From NCBI RefSeq assembly GCF_013100865.1, contig NW_023260511.1, forward strand, positions 579,067 through 643,066: a stretch of DNA of 64,000 bases, in the 5' to 3' direction. The DNA is from Trachemys scripta elegans (taxonomy: Eukaryota; Chordata; Testudines; Emydidae). The notes below the pieces were generated by a model that had not been told where the DNA came from, searched no databases, and saw nothing but the letters and a program-made list of their open reading frames with translations. Positions 33,241 to 45,625 of this stretch are shown piece by piece (the stretch's first letter is position 1; every line of letters begins with the position of its first letter). A program made the translations under genes and the position numbers.

Positions 33241-33425
33241 CTGAAAAACAAAAAGAAAACGAAAACCATGTTTTTAACCCTGTACTTCCAATTTTGTCTC
33301 CATAGTACACAGAAGTAAAGTAATAACCAAAATGAAGACAATGTTTGGTAATTTATTAAACATTGTAAGTACAGAAATAGCAAAATGCAAGAATCAAATC
33401 CAATGGTATTTGTATACCATGGCAG

Positions 33426-33512
33426 ATTCCTAGATTCCAATGCCAGAAGAGACCATTGTGATTATATATCCTGAATTCTGGGATAAGATAGGCCACAGAA
33501 CTCCCCCAAAGT
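33426..33512 (-). mobile_element. Older CR1 3' end, part 1
   Basis: AATGCCAGAAGAGACCATTG and following bases are the reverse 3' end of an older CR1. It continues at 36207 after the CR1-II insertion. Confidence 0.75.
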
Positions 33513-36206
33513 GCCTGGACTACTGTCATGGATGGATATAAACTGTTCAGGAAGTACAGGCAGGGCAGAAAAGGTGGGGGAGTTGCACTGTATGTAAGAG
33601 AGCAGTATGACTGCTCAGAGCTCCGGTATGAAACTGCAGAAAAACCTAAGAGTCTCTGGATTAAGTTTAGAAGTGTGAGCAACAAGGGTGATGTCGTGGT
33701 GGGACTCTGCTATAGACCACCAGACCAGTGGGATGAGGTGGACGAGGCTTTCTTCCAGCAACTCACTGAAGTTCAGGCCCTGGTTCTCATGGGAGACTTC
33801 AATCACCCTGATATCTGCTGGGAGAGCAATACAGCGGTGCACAGACAATCCAGGAAGTTTTTGGAAAGTGTAGGGGACAATTTCCCAGTGCAAGTGCTGG
33901 AGGAACCAACTAGGGGTAGAGCTCTTCTTGCCCTGCTGCAAACAAACCAGGAAGAATTAGTAGGGGAAGCAAAAGGGGATGGGAACCTGGGAGGCAGTGA
34001 CTACGAGATGGTCGAGTTCAGGATCCTGACACAAGGAAGAAAGAATATGGACCCTGGACTTCAGAAAAGCAGACTTTGACCCCCTCAGGGAACTCTTGGA
34101 CAGAATCCCCTGGGAGAATAACATGAGAGGGAAAGGAGTCCAGGAGAGCTGGCTGTATTTTAAAGAATCCCTAATGAGGTTACAGGAACAAACCATCCCG
34201 ATGTGTAGAAAGAATAGTAAATATGGCAGGCAACCAGCTTGGCTTAACAGTGAAATCCTTGCGGATCTTAAACACAAAAAAGAAGCTTACAAGAAGTGGA
34301 AGACTGGACAAATGACCAGAGAGGAGTATAAAAATATTGCTCAGGCATGCAGGAGTGAAATCAGGAAGGCCAAACCACACTTGGAGTTGCAGCTAGCAAG
34401 AGATGTTAAGAGTAACAAGAAGGGTTTCTTCAGGTATGTTAGCAACAAGAAGAAAGCCAAGGAAAGTGTGGGCCCCTTACTGAAAGAGGGAGGCAACCTA
34501 GTGACAGAGGATGTGGAAAAAGCTAATGTACTCAATCCTTTTTTTGCCTCTGTCTTCACGAAAAGGTCAGCTCCCAGACTGCTGCACTGGTCAGCACAGC
34601 TGGGGGAGGAGGTGACCAACCCTCTGTGGAGAAAGAAGTGGTTTGGGACTATTTAGAAAAGCTGGATGAGAACAAATCCATGGGGCCGGATGCGCTGCAT
34701 CTGAGGGTGTTAAAAGAGTTGGCAGAGGTGATCGCAGAGCTATTGGCCATTATCTTTGAAAATTCATGGTGATTGGGGGAGGTCCTGGATGACTGGAAAA
34801 GGGCTAATGTAGTGCCCATCTTTAAAAAAGGGAAGAAGGAGGATCCGGGAAATTACAGGCCAGTCAGCCTCACCTCAGTCCATGGAAAAATCATGGAGCA
34901 GGTCCCCAAGGAATTAATTCTTAGAAGAGAGGAAAGTGATCAGGAACAGTCAGCATGGATTCACCAAGGGCAAGTCATGCCTGACTAACATAATTGACTT
35001 CTATGAAAAACTAACTTACTCTGTGGATGAGGGGAAAGCAGTGTATGTGTTATTCCTTGACTTTAGGAAAGCTTTTGATACGGTCTCCCACAATATTCTC
35101 ACCACCAAGTTAAAGAAGTATGGGCTGGATGAATGGACTATAAGGTGGATAGAAAGCTGGCTAGATCGTTGCGCTCAACGGGGAGTGATCAATGGCTCCA
35201 TGTCTAGTTGGCAGCCAGTATCAAGCGGAGTGCCCCAAGAGTCGGTCCTGGGGCCGGTTTTGTTCAATATCATCATTAATGATCTGGAGGATGGTGTGGA
35301 CTGCACCCTCAGCAAGTTTGCAGATGACACTAAACTGGGAGGAGTGGTTGATATGCTGGAGGGTAGGGATAGCATACAGAGGGACCTAGACAAATTAGAG
35401 GATTGGGCCAAAAGGAATCTGATGAGGTTCAACAAGGACAAGTTCAGAGTCCTGCGCTTTGGACGGAAGAATCCCATGTACTGCTACAGACCAGGGACCG
35501 AATGGCTAGGCAGCAGTTCTGCAGAAAAGGACCTAGGGGTTACAGTGGACGAGAAGCTGGATATGAGTCAACAGTGTGCCCTTGTTGCCAAGAAGGCTAA
35601 CGGTATTTTGGGCTATATAAGTAGGGGTATTGCCAGCAGATTGAGGGACGTGATCGTTCCCCTCTATTCAACATTGGTGAGGCCTCATCTGGAGTACTGT
35701 GTCCAGTTTTGGGTCCCACACTACAAGGATGTGAAAAAATTGCAAAGAGACCAGCGGAGGGCAACAAAAATGATTAGGGGGCTGGAGCACATGATTTATG
35801 AGGAGAGGCTGAGGGAATTGGGATTGTTTAGTCTGCAGAAGGGAAGAATGAGGGAGGATTTGATAGCAGCCTTCAACTACCTGAAGGGGGGTTCCAAAGA
35901 GGATGGATCTAGACTCTTCTCAGTGATGGCAGATGACAGAACAAGGAGTAATGGTCTCAAGTTGCAGTGGGGGAAGTTTAGGTTGGCTATTAGGAACAAC
36001 TTTTTCACTAGGAGGGTGGTGAAGCACTGGAATGGATTACCTAGGGAGGTGGTGGAATCTCCTTCCATAGAGGTTTTTAAGGTCAGGCTTGACAAAGCCC
36101 TGGCTGGGATGATTTAGTTGGGATTTGGTCTTGCTTTGAGCAGGGGATTGGCCTAGATGACCTCCTGAGGTCCCTTCCAACCCTGATATTCTATGATTCT
36201 ATGATT
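33513..36206 (+). mobile_element. 5'-truncated CR1 LINE (CR1-II), TSD CAAAGT
   Basis: 2,694 bp flanked by an exact 6-bp target duplication CAAAGT (33507-33512 and 36207-36212). It begins inside the endonuclease domain and ends with two ATTCTATG octamers. It splits an older reverse CR1 whose halves rejoin cleanly. The long intact RT frame suggests it is younger than CR1-I. Confidence 0.92.
33528..36117 (+). pseudogene. CR1-II ORF2 (partial EN plus RT), broken
   Basis: 33528-34079 keeps the C-terminal part of the endonuclease (MGDFNHPDICW). A stop at 34077-34079 and a frame change follow. 34096-34656 is the linker region. Further stops at 34654-34656 and 34769-34771 and a frame change near 34935 precede the longest piece, 34936-36117 (393 codons), with FLDFRKAFDTVSHN, GVPQESVLGPVLFN and FADDTKLGG (near 35317-35343), and the complete CR1 C-terminus. 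The catalytic Asp pair is present, but the N-terminal endonuclease motifs are missing. Confidence 0.9.
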
Positions 36207-36370
36207 CAAAGTAATTCCTAGAGACCCTTGGTAAATTTTTCCAATGGTTAATTACCCTGACCATTAAAAATTTACTAATTATTTCCAGTCTGAATTTGTC
36301 TAGCTTCAGCTTGTAACCCTAGATCGTGTTATACCTTCCTCTGCTAGATTGAAGAGCCCATTAGCAGAGA
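36207..36370 (-). mobile_element. Older CR1 3' end, part 2
   Basis: Continuation of the fragment at 33426-33512, recognisable by CCTTGGTAAATTTTTCCAAT and GTCTGAATTTGTCTAGCTTC. It represents the reverse RT C-terminal region. Confidence 0.75.
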
Positions 36371-36980
36371 AAGACATAACATGATCCAATGGAAGTTGAA
36401 ATTTGACAATGTCAGACTGGATATTAGAGCTGATTGGGAATGTTTTCAAAGAAACGGTCTTTATCTGAAAAATGTTGATTCTTCATAACTGAAACTGATT
36501 GGGAAATAGTATTCTGTTTACTGAAACAATGAATCAAAAAGCTTTTCATAAACGAAGGTTTGAGTTTTTTAAAACATCCCGAAGGGGGGGTTCACCCACC
36601 ACCGATGGCAATGGGCTTTTAATACATTTCAAAATCTGTATGAGGAGTTTGATATCCTAAAAACAAGCTATTTTTTTATTTACAAATGTATTTTTGTTTG
36701 TTTGCTTGTTTTCTCTTTTTTAATGTCAGGTATATGTTAAATGTTTCCTACACTCTAAAACAAAAAATATTTTGAACAATTTCTTTGATACTTTAAAAAA
36801 AATCTTCCCATAAGAAAGAAACAGATGGAAGCAAATATTAAATGAACAACTAAGGCCCCCAAGGTGGATAAAAATCAATGATTTTATTACAAAATCAGGC
36901 TTCTTTAATTTAAATCAGATTTTTAAACATTTAAATTTAAAACTTTTTTTATATAAACCTATTTAAAATAAAATTTGAAG
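36371..36980. other. AT-rich DNA, no gene recognised
   Basis: Very AT-rich, with T and A runs around 36660-36720 and 36880-36970. No coding potential. Confidence 0.55.
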
Positions 36981-36985
36981 GCACC

Positions 36986-38124
36986 TGTGACATTGCACTC
37001 CATATGCTTTATGGAAGTATGCTTATGAATATGACATAACTGGAATATGCTTTATGATAAATACCCATTGTACGGTGTCATTAGAAAGCCTATAATCTAC
37101 TCAGTGTGTTCATCCTATTTGTTTGCATGTATTATTTCTATGTCCGGAGTTAGGAGAATAAGCTATAAACTGGTATTACTGAAACATATTGAATGGAAGC
37201 CATTAAGGATGCTTCAGAATCAATGAACTGTAAATGGCTCTGTTTACTTCCTCTGTACATGTAGGCCAGGCCAAAAGAATGGAGGCTTGGGTCTCAGAGC
37301 ACATGTGACCATGTTACATGATACTAAAATCCATCTTAAATCTGGTACTTTTCCATTTAGAAGGAGGGGTGGGGACCCAGAGAGACAAAAGTTTCCTGCC
37401 TTGTGCCAAAGCTATAAAAGGGGGTGGAGCAGAACAAAGGAGGTGGACAGTTATGAGAAAATCCCTAGTTACCACCTGAGATGGTTGCTGGAACTAACAA
37501 GGACTCTACCAGGGGAAAGGATTGGGCCCAGACTAGGAAAGAGTCTAGTCTGTGAAAGAAGCTTATTGGAACATCTCTAAGGGTGAGATATTACGTGTAA
37601 TCAGTTTCTTAATGTATTAGGCTTAGATTTGCGTGTTTTTGCTTTATTTTGCTTAGTGACTTACTTTGTTCTGCCTGTTATTACTTGAAACCACTTAAAT
37701 CCTACTTTTTATACTTAATAAAATCATTGTTATTTATTAATGAACCCAGAGTAAGTGATTAATATCTGAGGGAGCAAACAGTTGTGCATCTCTCTCTATC
37801 AGTGTTATAGAGGGCGGACAATTCATGAGTTTACCCTGCATAAGCTTTATACAGAGTAAAATGGATTTATGTGGGGTTTGGATCGCATTGGGAGCTGGAT
37901 GTCTGGGTGCTGGAGGCAGAGAACCTGCTGAGATGTTTTCACCTAAAGCCTGCAGTTTTGGGGGCGTGATCAAAACCCTGGGTCTGTGTTGCAGCAGGCT
38001 AGCATGCCTGGCTCAAAAAGGCAGGGTTCTGGAGTCCCAAGCTGGCAGGGAAAATGGGCTCAGAGGTAATCTCTGCACATCAGGTGACAGTCCCAAAGGG
38101 GTCTCTGTGACTGAACCCATCACA
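36986..38124 (+). mobile_element. Solo LTR (copy B), TSD GCACC
   Basis: 1,139 bp, TGTGACATTGCAC...CCCATCACA, flanked by exact GCACC repeats (36981-36985 and 38125-38129). TATAAAAG at 37413-37420 and AATAAA at 37717-37722 suit a U3-R-U5 layout. The paralogous module at about 31345 has the right flank and the target only once, an empty site that supports the boundaries. Open frames inside are not gene-like. Confidence 0.88.
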
Positions 38125-38897
38125 GCACCAATTCATGTTGGCTCTGCTACTCCTCTCCCCTCTCTAGCTCCATCAAGCCCCTTAGGTCAGGAGTGGAAGT
38201 GAAGAGATTCCCTCTCTACCAGCCCTCAAAGACATGGAGGTGCACCCCTCAGGCCTTGCCAGTGTGACAGGCATTGGAGGAGATCCCACACTCCTCAAGC
38301 TTTGCAGAAGCGTGTGTCTTGCCCTCCCCAGACCTCAAGAAGGGGCTGGAGGATGGTGGTGGTGAAGACACAATTGATATACCAAAAAATCAGCAAGGGT
38401 AATAGAATATTTCAAATTTTGAGTGTGGGATACCCACACACAGTCACTATCTCACAGGACATGTTCCTACTGCCATTATTGACATCAATGGCAAATTCCA
38501 AGTCCCATATTTAGAGACACATTGTCAGGGCCTAACTCCCTTTATATTCACGAACATGTAAGGACTTATTTGGGGTGAAATTCATCCCTGCATAGCGAGC
38601 AAGTGCTAGGAATCTGCAGCACAAGATACTCAGATACTCCCTATTTTGAAGGGATGTGTGGGATATAAGTGACACATGACCCATTGCATAGGAGAGACTT
38701 TCACCCAATGGGAGCAGGAATTGATCTGCAGCATTCATCTGTCCATCCTAGCAAATTTTATCAAAATAACATTTAACAACAACAAAGATCCTTCAATTTC
38801 CTTATTTCTAAGTGTGAGAATTTTATTTCTATTTGCATCACCTTTTCACCATGGAATTGAATTAACTTTTACATTCAAAGAATTGACACACACTTAC

Positions 38898-38918
38898 TCA
38901 GTTCTACTTGGAATTCAT
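38898..38918 (-). CDS. 21-nt heptad exon (DEFQVEL), copy 2
   Basis: Acceptor CTTTGCAG, donor GTAAGTGTG, phase 1 on both sides, giving about DEFQVEL. Paralogue of 32330-32350. Confidence 0.58.
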
Positions 38919-39152
38919 CTGCAAAGCAAAAAAAAATATATTCTTTTAATTCACACACCTTGTGAATTTCAGTTGGGTTAGCTAGCAGATATTACATCTC
39001 TCCCCAAAAGTTTCTAATACGATACATCCCACCAATTATGTTGCAAGAGTCCAAACCATATTCATCCCTCTACTGTAAAACACCTCAGTAAATCTCATCA
39101 CTGCAATAAAGGAAATTCTAAATATTGTCACTGCTTTAGAGATGCTACACAC

Positions 39153-39161
39153 TGCTTCTTT
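39153..39161 (-). CDS. Possible 9-nt micro-exon, copy 2
   Basis: Acceptor GGACTCCAG and donor GTGTGT around AAAGAAGCA, paralogous to 32575-32583. Tentative because of its size. Confidence 0.3.
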
Positions 39162-39722
39162 CTGGAGTCCAAACTCAAGACGTGAGATTAATTAAAAAAT
39201 TATTAGGGGAAAAAATAGTTTTGCTCCCATACGTCTAACAGTGAGCCTCGCACAGCTCTTTATAGATGTTTTACTAGTATAGTCAATTTAACAGAACTGT
39301 ATTGAAGAAGAACCAATTCAAAGTTACTTTTTTCTGCTTTGGTTGTTATCTTTTCTTGCAGTCATTTGTATGTCTGTGTGTTTAATGGGTCAATAAATAC
39401 TCACAAATATTAAATTTTAACCTCTTCCAAAGCCTTCAATATGAAACACCCCACATATTCCACAGTCACACAATCCCAACTGCTATCCCCATGCTCAGTA
39501 TCCAACCAGACTCATCTGCCAGCCATCACAGGCTTCTGAATAAACCTCACCCCATGAGGGAGGAAATCCCAAACCTTCTCTTAGCATGGAAACTATACAG
39601 ACTCCTTGTCTTCTCATGGCAACTGCTCTCACAACCCATCACTCCCATCTGCTAGTCTCTTTTCATCAACACACTGACAATCATCAATCTCTCTTGTATT
39701 CATGGTTCTTGTCCCCCAAAAC

Positions 39723-39985
39723 ATTGCAAATCATATAATTGATGACACATTGTCAGCGCCTCATTCCTCCTATATTCACATATGTGTTATGACTGATTTA
39801 GGGTAAAATTCATTCCTGGAGAGAGAGAGAAAGACTAGACCTGTACAGCACAAGGTAAACACCTATACCCTATTTTGAAGGGCTAGCTGGGATTTAAGTG
39901 ATGAATAACCCATTCCACAGGGGAGATTTTTCACACAATGAGAGCAGGAATAGGGCTGTAGCACTGATCTTTTCAACCTTTTCTT
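39723..39985. repeat. Partial third copy of intronic module
   Basis: More diverged copy of 31722-31985 and 38500-38760, recognisable by ACACATTGTCAGCGCCT and CCCTATTTTGAAGGG. It abuts copy 2 directly, so the modules were once in tandem. Confidence 0.75.
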
Positions 39986-42082
39986 ATCAACTCTCTCTGA
40001 TGCTAAAAATCAATGAGGGAAAATTTTAAATCTATGTTTCCCTTCAGAAAGCAAACCCTGAATGTGGCAGAGATTGGCTCAGACACGGCCCATAACTAAA
40101 CTGAGTCCAAAACAATCAGCTCTATTTCTCACCGCCTACAGCCTCAGGTCAGCAAAGAAACTAAAGCACCTCTTTAGTTTACAGCACATGTTTGACTTCT
40201 TCAATGGAACTATGCCTGTGAGTAAGGTAAAGCATCTGCTTAAGTGTCTTTCACATCTGGGCTATGGAGATTAAAGGAACATGGGGCACTCCCTTCTGAA
40301 GAGACGCTGCCCCTTTGCATCATGCGGCCTAAGGACAAGAGAGACTGAGTCCCATTCTCACACATGGCAGAGCGGTCTCCCATCAAATTTAGCTTGGCCA
40401 GATTTCACATTTTATGATGTGATGGGACACAAAACGTTTTAAAGTTGTTCTTTTTATCAACATTCTTTGGACACCAGAACTGGACACAGTGTCCAGTAAT
40501 GGTCTAAACAATGCTGTATACAGCAGTATTATCACACTACCAATTGCTACTTGATATTCCTAGGCATAGCCATCCAAAGATCTGGACCATTTTTGCTACT
40601 GGAAAATTCACCCTTAGGCATTTTCACTGGTAATTTCACCAATGCATTATCCTTTGGGGGGCAGTTTTAGTTTGTGTATGGCACTATACAGAAGCCAGGC
40701 TGATGGAGGCTGCACTGAGGCTGCACTTCTGGCTAGCACCATCTACTTTTTGTCAGTGCTGACCCGTTGTGGAAGGTTTAATCCAGATACTATTCAGAGG
40801 GTGCACTTCATCCTAAAAGAACAAGAATTCCAGTGCTGCAGTACTTTTTTTTGTTTGTTTGCTTGTTCTCCTTATAATCAGGTTTCCAGCAGAGCTAGTC
40901 AAAAATGGTAATTCTTTTCTTTGAAAATTTCATTGTTTTGTTTGAATATTTAGTGGAATTTTCAAACAGAAAAAGATTGAAAAGAGAGGAAAAATGTTGG
41001 TTTTCCCCCACTTTGTCTCCCTCAGAAAGGGAGGGGGGAAAAAAAGTAGAAGAAAACTAAATAAACCTAAAAACATTTGAAAACAGAATTTGGCTTTGCA
41101 TGTTTCATCAAGAAATCCCAAAATATCTGGGCAAAGTGAAAACTTTTCTCACAAATTTTCACTTCTGTTGAAAAGCCATTTTTAGTTGAAAAATGTTTGG
41201 ATGCAGGTATTTTTGGCCATCTGTAGTTTCAAATGTGAATACTCTTGTTTATTAATTCAACATTCATTTGCCATGAGCAGCCGAGCTCTGGCCTGCCCCG
41301 GTGCATGCTGTATGCAAGGGGGGAAGAAAGGGGAATCTCCTATGACCCTTTTACTCTGCTGATTAGCTGAATAGGATCTACCCCAGAATGTGCTGTCAAT
41401 GAGGTGCATACACTGTGGAGACCAGAGTCCTGCCCTGTGTGTTCGCAAATGAAGATATACTATAGCCTGTGTATAAAAGACACTTGAACTTACCCTGACT
41501 CTGCTTCCAAGCAACTCCGCGTCCTGGCAATAATAAAATAATAATAAATAATTATAATCAATACTAATTAACAATTACAATGACCAGGATATTTTATTAA
41601 TGTGTTAAATAAAACTATTTTCTATGAGGTTTATTTTGAAAAAATGAGTATTTAAAAATAACATTGTATATTACCACAGGGATGTATGTATGGCACTTTT
41701 CAGGTAATTAAAAGGACCAGGTCTCTATTATTGGGAGTGTGTGCTCATAATAAAATGAAAATAAAACATAAATAAAAAGTAGTCCATAACAACACTACCA
41801 CATGGGCCAAGAATGAGATTTGAGACCAGGACTTACAGCATGAGCTATAGCAGTAAATCAGTCTGTATGCTGCAGTAGTGGACCAGGCACTAAAGTGGGA
41901 CAAAGTCCCCCCAACACCCTATTTGTGGCTACAAGACTATGGTGGTAGATGTAACACACACCTACTCAGTGGTGCACTAAATCCCCCTCTAGTGGTGGCT
42001 GGGATGAATCAAGAGCTTTATGAGTAGTGCTGGGTGAATAATGTTTTTTTCGGATTTTTCTTCTTCAGAAAAGACCAGTCAA
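39986..42082. other. Intronic DNA; old CR1 trace at 40455-40560
   Basis: The trace contains CCAGAACTGGACACAGTGTC, the reverse of the conserved CR1 segment encoding CVQFW. Otherwise AT-rich with no gene recognised. Confidence 0.5.
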
Positions 42083-42090
42083 ATAGAGCA

Positions 42091-42626
42091 GTGGTTCAGA
42101 AGTGGATTCCCCGGACCTCTGGGATGAGTGGGGTCTACCCTTGTTTATGTGAGGGTCTGTCCCTTAAGGAGTACTGCAGTGGGACCAGAATGTGCCAGAA
42201 AAGTATTCTGGCACTTTTGCTGCATGGCAGGATGCCATTTTGTTCTCAAAATGGTGTCCTTCATACAGTGTTACCTCTCACACACCATGCGTTAAAGGTC
42301 ATGCTGCTGGGGGGCATTCCCACACTGTCGGGGGCATTTTGGTACCACCAGTACTTGCCCATTCAGAACTACACCACAAAATAATTTAAGTTAAAGTTAA
42401 AATCAGTCTGATGTGATAACTTGTAATGATTGCCGACTGTTTATTTTTGGTTCCTTTGTAATTCTTATTTTAATTACAAAACATATATTTTAAAATAATA
42501 AATTAACCTTACTAACAGAATAATAATAACAACAACATGAAACTTATGTATAAAAATGAAAGTGGTCCAGGAAATTTAGTCAGATGCCACAGGAGTGCTT
42601 GCAGGAAAAAAGTTTGGGAACCACTG
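42091..42626. mobile_element. Non-autonomous hAT-like element, TSD ATAGAGCA
   Basis: Terminal inverted motif CAGTGGTTC (left, from 42089) and its complement in GGGAACCACTG (right). An exact 8-bp direct repeat ATAGAGCA lies at 42083-42090 and 42627-42634, overlapping the left terminus by two bases. 8-bp duplications are typical of hAT elements. No transposase frame is present. Confidence 0.65.
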
Positions 42627-43001
42627 ATAGAGCACTAAAGGCAGCTAACAATACACATGCTTTCCCAATAATGTTTTTCCATGGAAGCAATTGTAGTAGC
42701 TGCCCCCAGGGGTGTTATTCAGTAGTGAATGGGAGGGAAGGTGGAGTGTGGGTCATCATGAATGGGAGACTGTCCATTAGAGGGTGCCTATCACACAGTA
42801 TATCTATGAAGATGGGTCTCATACAATGAGTTGCATTGACAACTCCAATTTATACTGATGAAAAGCAAAACATTTTGCATTTGCCTGCAAGAAAACTATG
42901 GAAAGTGTAATGGACTATACATATTATTATGAGAAAGAAATAGGTTTTCATATTTTTACATATTGATTTTAAAGAATTAAGTGATGAAATATCATATCTA
43001 C

Positions 43002-43025
43002 CTTCTTCTGCACTGATGAGTGTTC
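43002..43025 (-). CDS. Candidate 24-nt cytoplasmic exon
   Basis: Acceptor CTCTTTTGAAG, donor GTAGAT, phase 1 on both sides, giving about GTLISAEE. Included because its phase fits the neighbouring exons. Confidence 0.4.
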
Positions 43026-43221
43026 CTTCAAAAGAGAGCAAAGCAACACAGAGAAGGTTAGAATGTTTAACAGCAATATCACATATGAGCACTGACAATC
43101 TACATCAAATATTTATTGCAGCATTTTCATATTATCCCCAGAAATATCCCTCTGCTATTTAATATTATGGACATATGGGCCAGATCTTCAGCTGGTATAA
43201 ACTGGTCCAATGACATGAAAA

Positions 43222-43575
43222 TGTGGGTCTGGCATGGACCTCGAAAGGTCAGCAAGTCCAATTCCCTGAAGTAAGGCAGGGCCAAGTAAACCTAGACCAT
43301 CACTGACAGCTGTTGTCCAACCTGTTCTTAAAAACATCCAGTGATGGGGACTTCACAACCTCCTTCCAGAGCTATTCCAGAGCTTAACTAGTTTTAGAAT
43401 TAGAAAGATTTTCCTAATATCTAATCTAAATCTCCCTTGCTGCAGATTAAATCCATTGCTTCTTGTTCTACCTTCAGTGCACATGAAGAACAACTGATCA
43501 CCATCCTCTTTATAGCAGCCCTTAACATATTTGAAGACTGTTATCAGATCCCCCCTTACTCTTCTTTTCTCAAAC
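43222..43575 (-). mobile_element. CR1 3'-end fragment
   Basis: Reverse CR1 RT C-terminal region; the complement encodes GRTRSNGFNLQQGRFRLDI-like sequence matching CR1-I near 4720-4790. Old and truncated. Confidence 0.75.
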
Positions 43576-43877
43576 TGAGGGTCAGGCTCAAAACATTCAA
43601 AGTAATAAACACTTGTTCTTTGTTTTCCAAAAGTTCTTTATTCCATAAATGTCTCGTGGTTGGATCTGGTCCCCACCCATGGCTAGTGTAGTGTGACGTG
43701 TATGAGGTTAAGGTGTCATGAATAGGACAGGAATTTAGCAGAAACTGACCCTGAATTAATGAGAGACCTACTGTGTCACCTCCCGTGGCCAGGTTTTTAA
43801 AAGAGTTCAGCACCCAACACAACCTTTGAAAATCTGCACTCAAGTTACTCCTGTCTAGGATCAAGCATGATGCCTAA

Positions 43878-44075
43878 GGGTACGTCTACACTACAGTCAG
43901 GAGGTACAATGGCAGCATGTGTAGACATATCTGAACTAGCTTTGATGTATCCAGCTTGCTAAAAGTAGCAATGTAGTCAAGGCAGCATGGAAGGCTGCAT
44001 GGGCTAGCCACCCGAGTACAATCCCACCCAGGACCCTAGGTATGTACTAAGTAGCTCAAGTACACCTAAGTAAGC
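43878..44075. mobile_element. MITE-like repeat beginning TACGTCTACACTACAG
   Basis: The GTCTACACT terminal motif, and internal GTAGACATA and AGCTTTGATGTATCCAGC blocks, suggest a non-autonomous DNA transposon (hAT-like). The right end is not clear. Confidence 0.5.
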
Positions 44076-44898
44076 TGTATTGGCTGTGCAATGGGATGTA
44101 TTTCAGCCCAGAATCCCCTGTAGACTATGTACTACAAGTCCACCCTTGGGCATTCCCCTGACATCACAATTTAAAGACAGCTGTATAGAGCTGCATGGGG
44201 CTATGCTGTGCCTACGCCAGGGGAATCCTCTAACTCAACTGCAACCATTGTATGTTGCCTTAGTAGTGCATGGGGGCCGGAATCAAGTGTCCTCATTTGC
44301 ATACTGAGCATGCATTTAATCTTAGATGTCTTCAGCCTTGCCCATTTTCTGCCTGCACTGTCTATTGTTTACCTTGTGTTACTCTGTATTTCTTTACTGC
44401 TCCCAGGATCCCAGGCATGTTCAGAGGCCATTGTCTCTTGTGTCTGTCTCTTCCTCCCTCCCTCTCTATGCTGGGACAGTTCCTGGGAGGGAGAGTGTAA
44501 CTGTCTCATTGAAACACACAACATGGTACCTTTCTGAGTCCAGTCCCTTCCTCTTTGCTTTGGGACAGAGCGGCTATGCACTGACCCATACTTAAGGATC
44601 ATGGTTAAGTCAAAATCTAACCCTTTAGGAGTATCAGTGTTCTTAAACTATGGAGGGGAAATGTAATTTTAATGTCTCAAAAACTGCTGAGGGGATTTTT
44701 CCTAAAATTTCCAAAAAAAGTATGGAACCGATTGGCTAATTCACTGGTTACATACTCATCTGGGAAACTAGTAGTCACCACAAATATTATTTTTTTCTGC
44801 TTACCTTTTGTGTTTGTTATATATATACACATATATGTTATATCTGAATAATCATAAACACTTGGCAAAACTTTACATTGATCTGCCCCATTGGTTAC
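44076..44898. other. Intronic DNA, no gene recognised
   Basis: Overlapping short frames (44080-44602) without domains. Confidence 0.45.
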
Positions 44899-44925
44899 CT
44901 TTTTCAGGATCTCTCCTTCTGTTTC
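44899..44925 (-). CDS. Candidate 27-nt exon after the transmembrane exon
   Basis: Acceptor TTATTTTAG, donor GTAACC, phase 1 on both sides. The peptide is about RNRRRDPEK, basic as expected just inside the membrane. Confidence 0.5.
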
Positions 44926-45469
44926 CTAAAATAAACGTCAGAGACAATATATGAAAACACCCATGGAGATGCAAATAGCAATTACTCATTACCTAAAACC
45001 CTACAGCCTTTAAATTCTAAAGCCCATAGATAGGGAGCGGTGTGTGTTTATTAAACAGAATCTCAGTGTTATTCAATAGAAATTGCCAACCAGGGTAATA
45101 AGTCTACTATATATTTTAAAGTGAGCTGCACAAAGGACTATAACTCAGTGTTGCAATGCCTTATCTCTAGGTGCCCTGCCTCCCAGTGCAGTGTACAATC
45201 TAGAGTTAGGCACCCACGCTCCCTAAACAATGCGTGGGGAGAGTTAGGTGCTTAAGAATGGGCTACACAAAAGCCAGCATGCTGTGAAGGGAATGCCTAA
45301 GCTAGCCAATAGGAAATGCTGAGGAGAAGGGAGTGGCTGAAGTCCACTGAGGACCCACAGTCATGAGCCCTCTCTGAGAGCTAGGGGTCTAAACACCACC
45401 TTTTACTAACAAATCTGGGGTCAAGTCCCTTCTCTGCCTGAGAGGAGCAGGGGTGTGACCTTTATCCCA

Positions 45470-45625
45470 GAATACCCCAGTGGTTAGGGCGCTCCCCTGA
45501 AAAGGGTTGTGGGGGAGGCTACAACCCAGTGTCAACTTTCTGCTCCTGTCAGGCAGAAGGGGGAGTTGAATCTGGGTCTCGAACATTTGGGGTGAGTGGT
45601 CTAACTAGCGAGCTACCGGCTATAA
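45470..45625. repeat. tRNA-like repeat with inverted arms
   Basis: CCCCAGTGGTTAGGGCGCTC on the plus strand and, 70-130 bp on, the complement of GGTAGCTCGCTAGTTAGACC and TTCGAGACCCAGATTC give tRNA-like A- and B-box matches in opposite orientations. It is probably an old SINE-type palindromic repeat and not a functional tRNA. Confidence 0.5.

Larger units (their letters stand above)
38125..39722. repeat. Duplicated intronic module, copy 2
   Basis: Partner of 31345-33180. Its left edge is the LTR insertion point. It keeps a 21-nt exon and a 9-nt exon candidate. Confidence 0.88.

Noticed and set aside
45470..45625. Functional tRNA gene
   Set aside because: Box-like motifs occur in inverted arms, without a complete cloverleaf; better explained as a SINE-type repeat.
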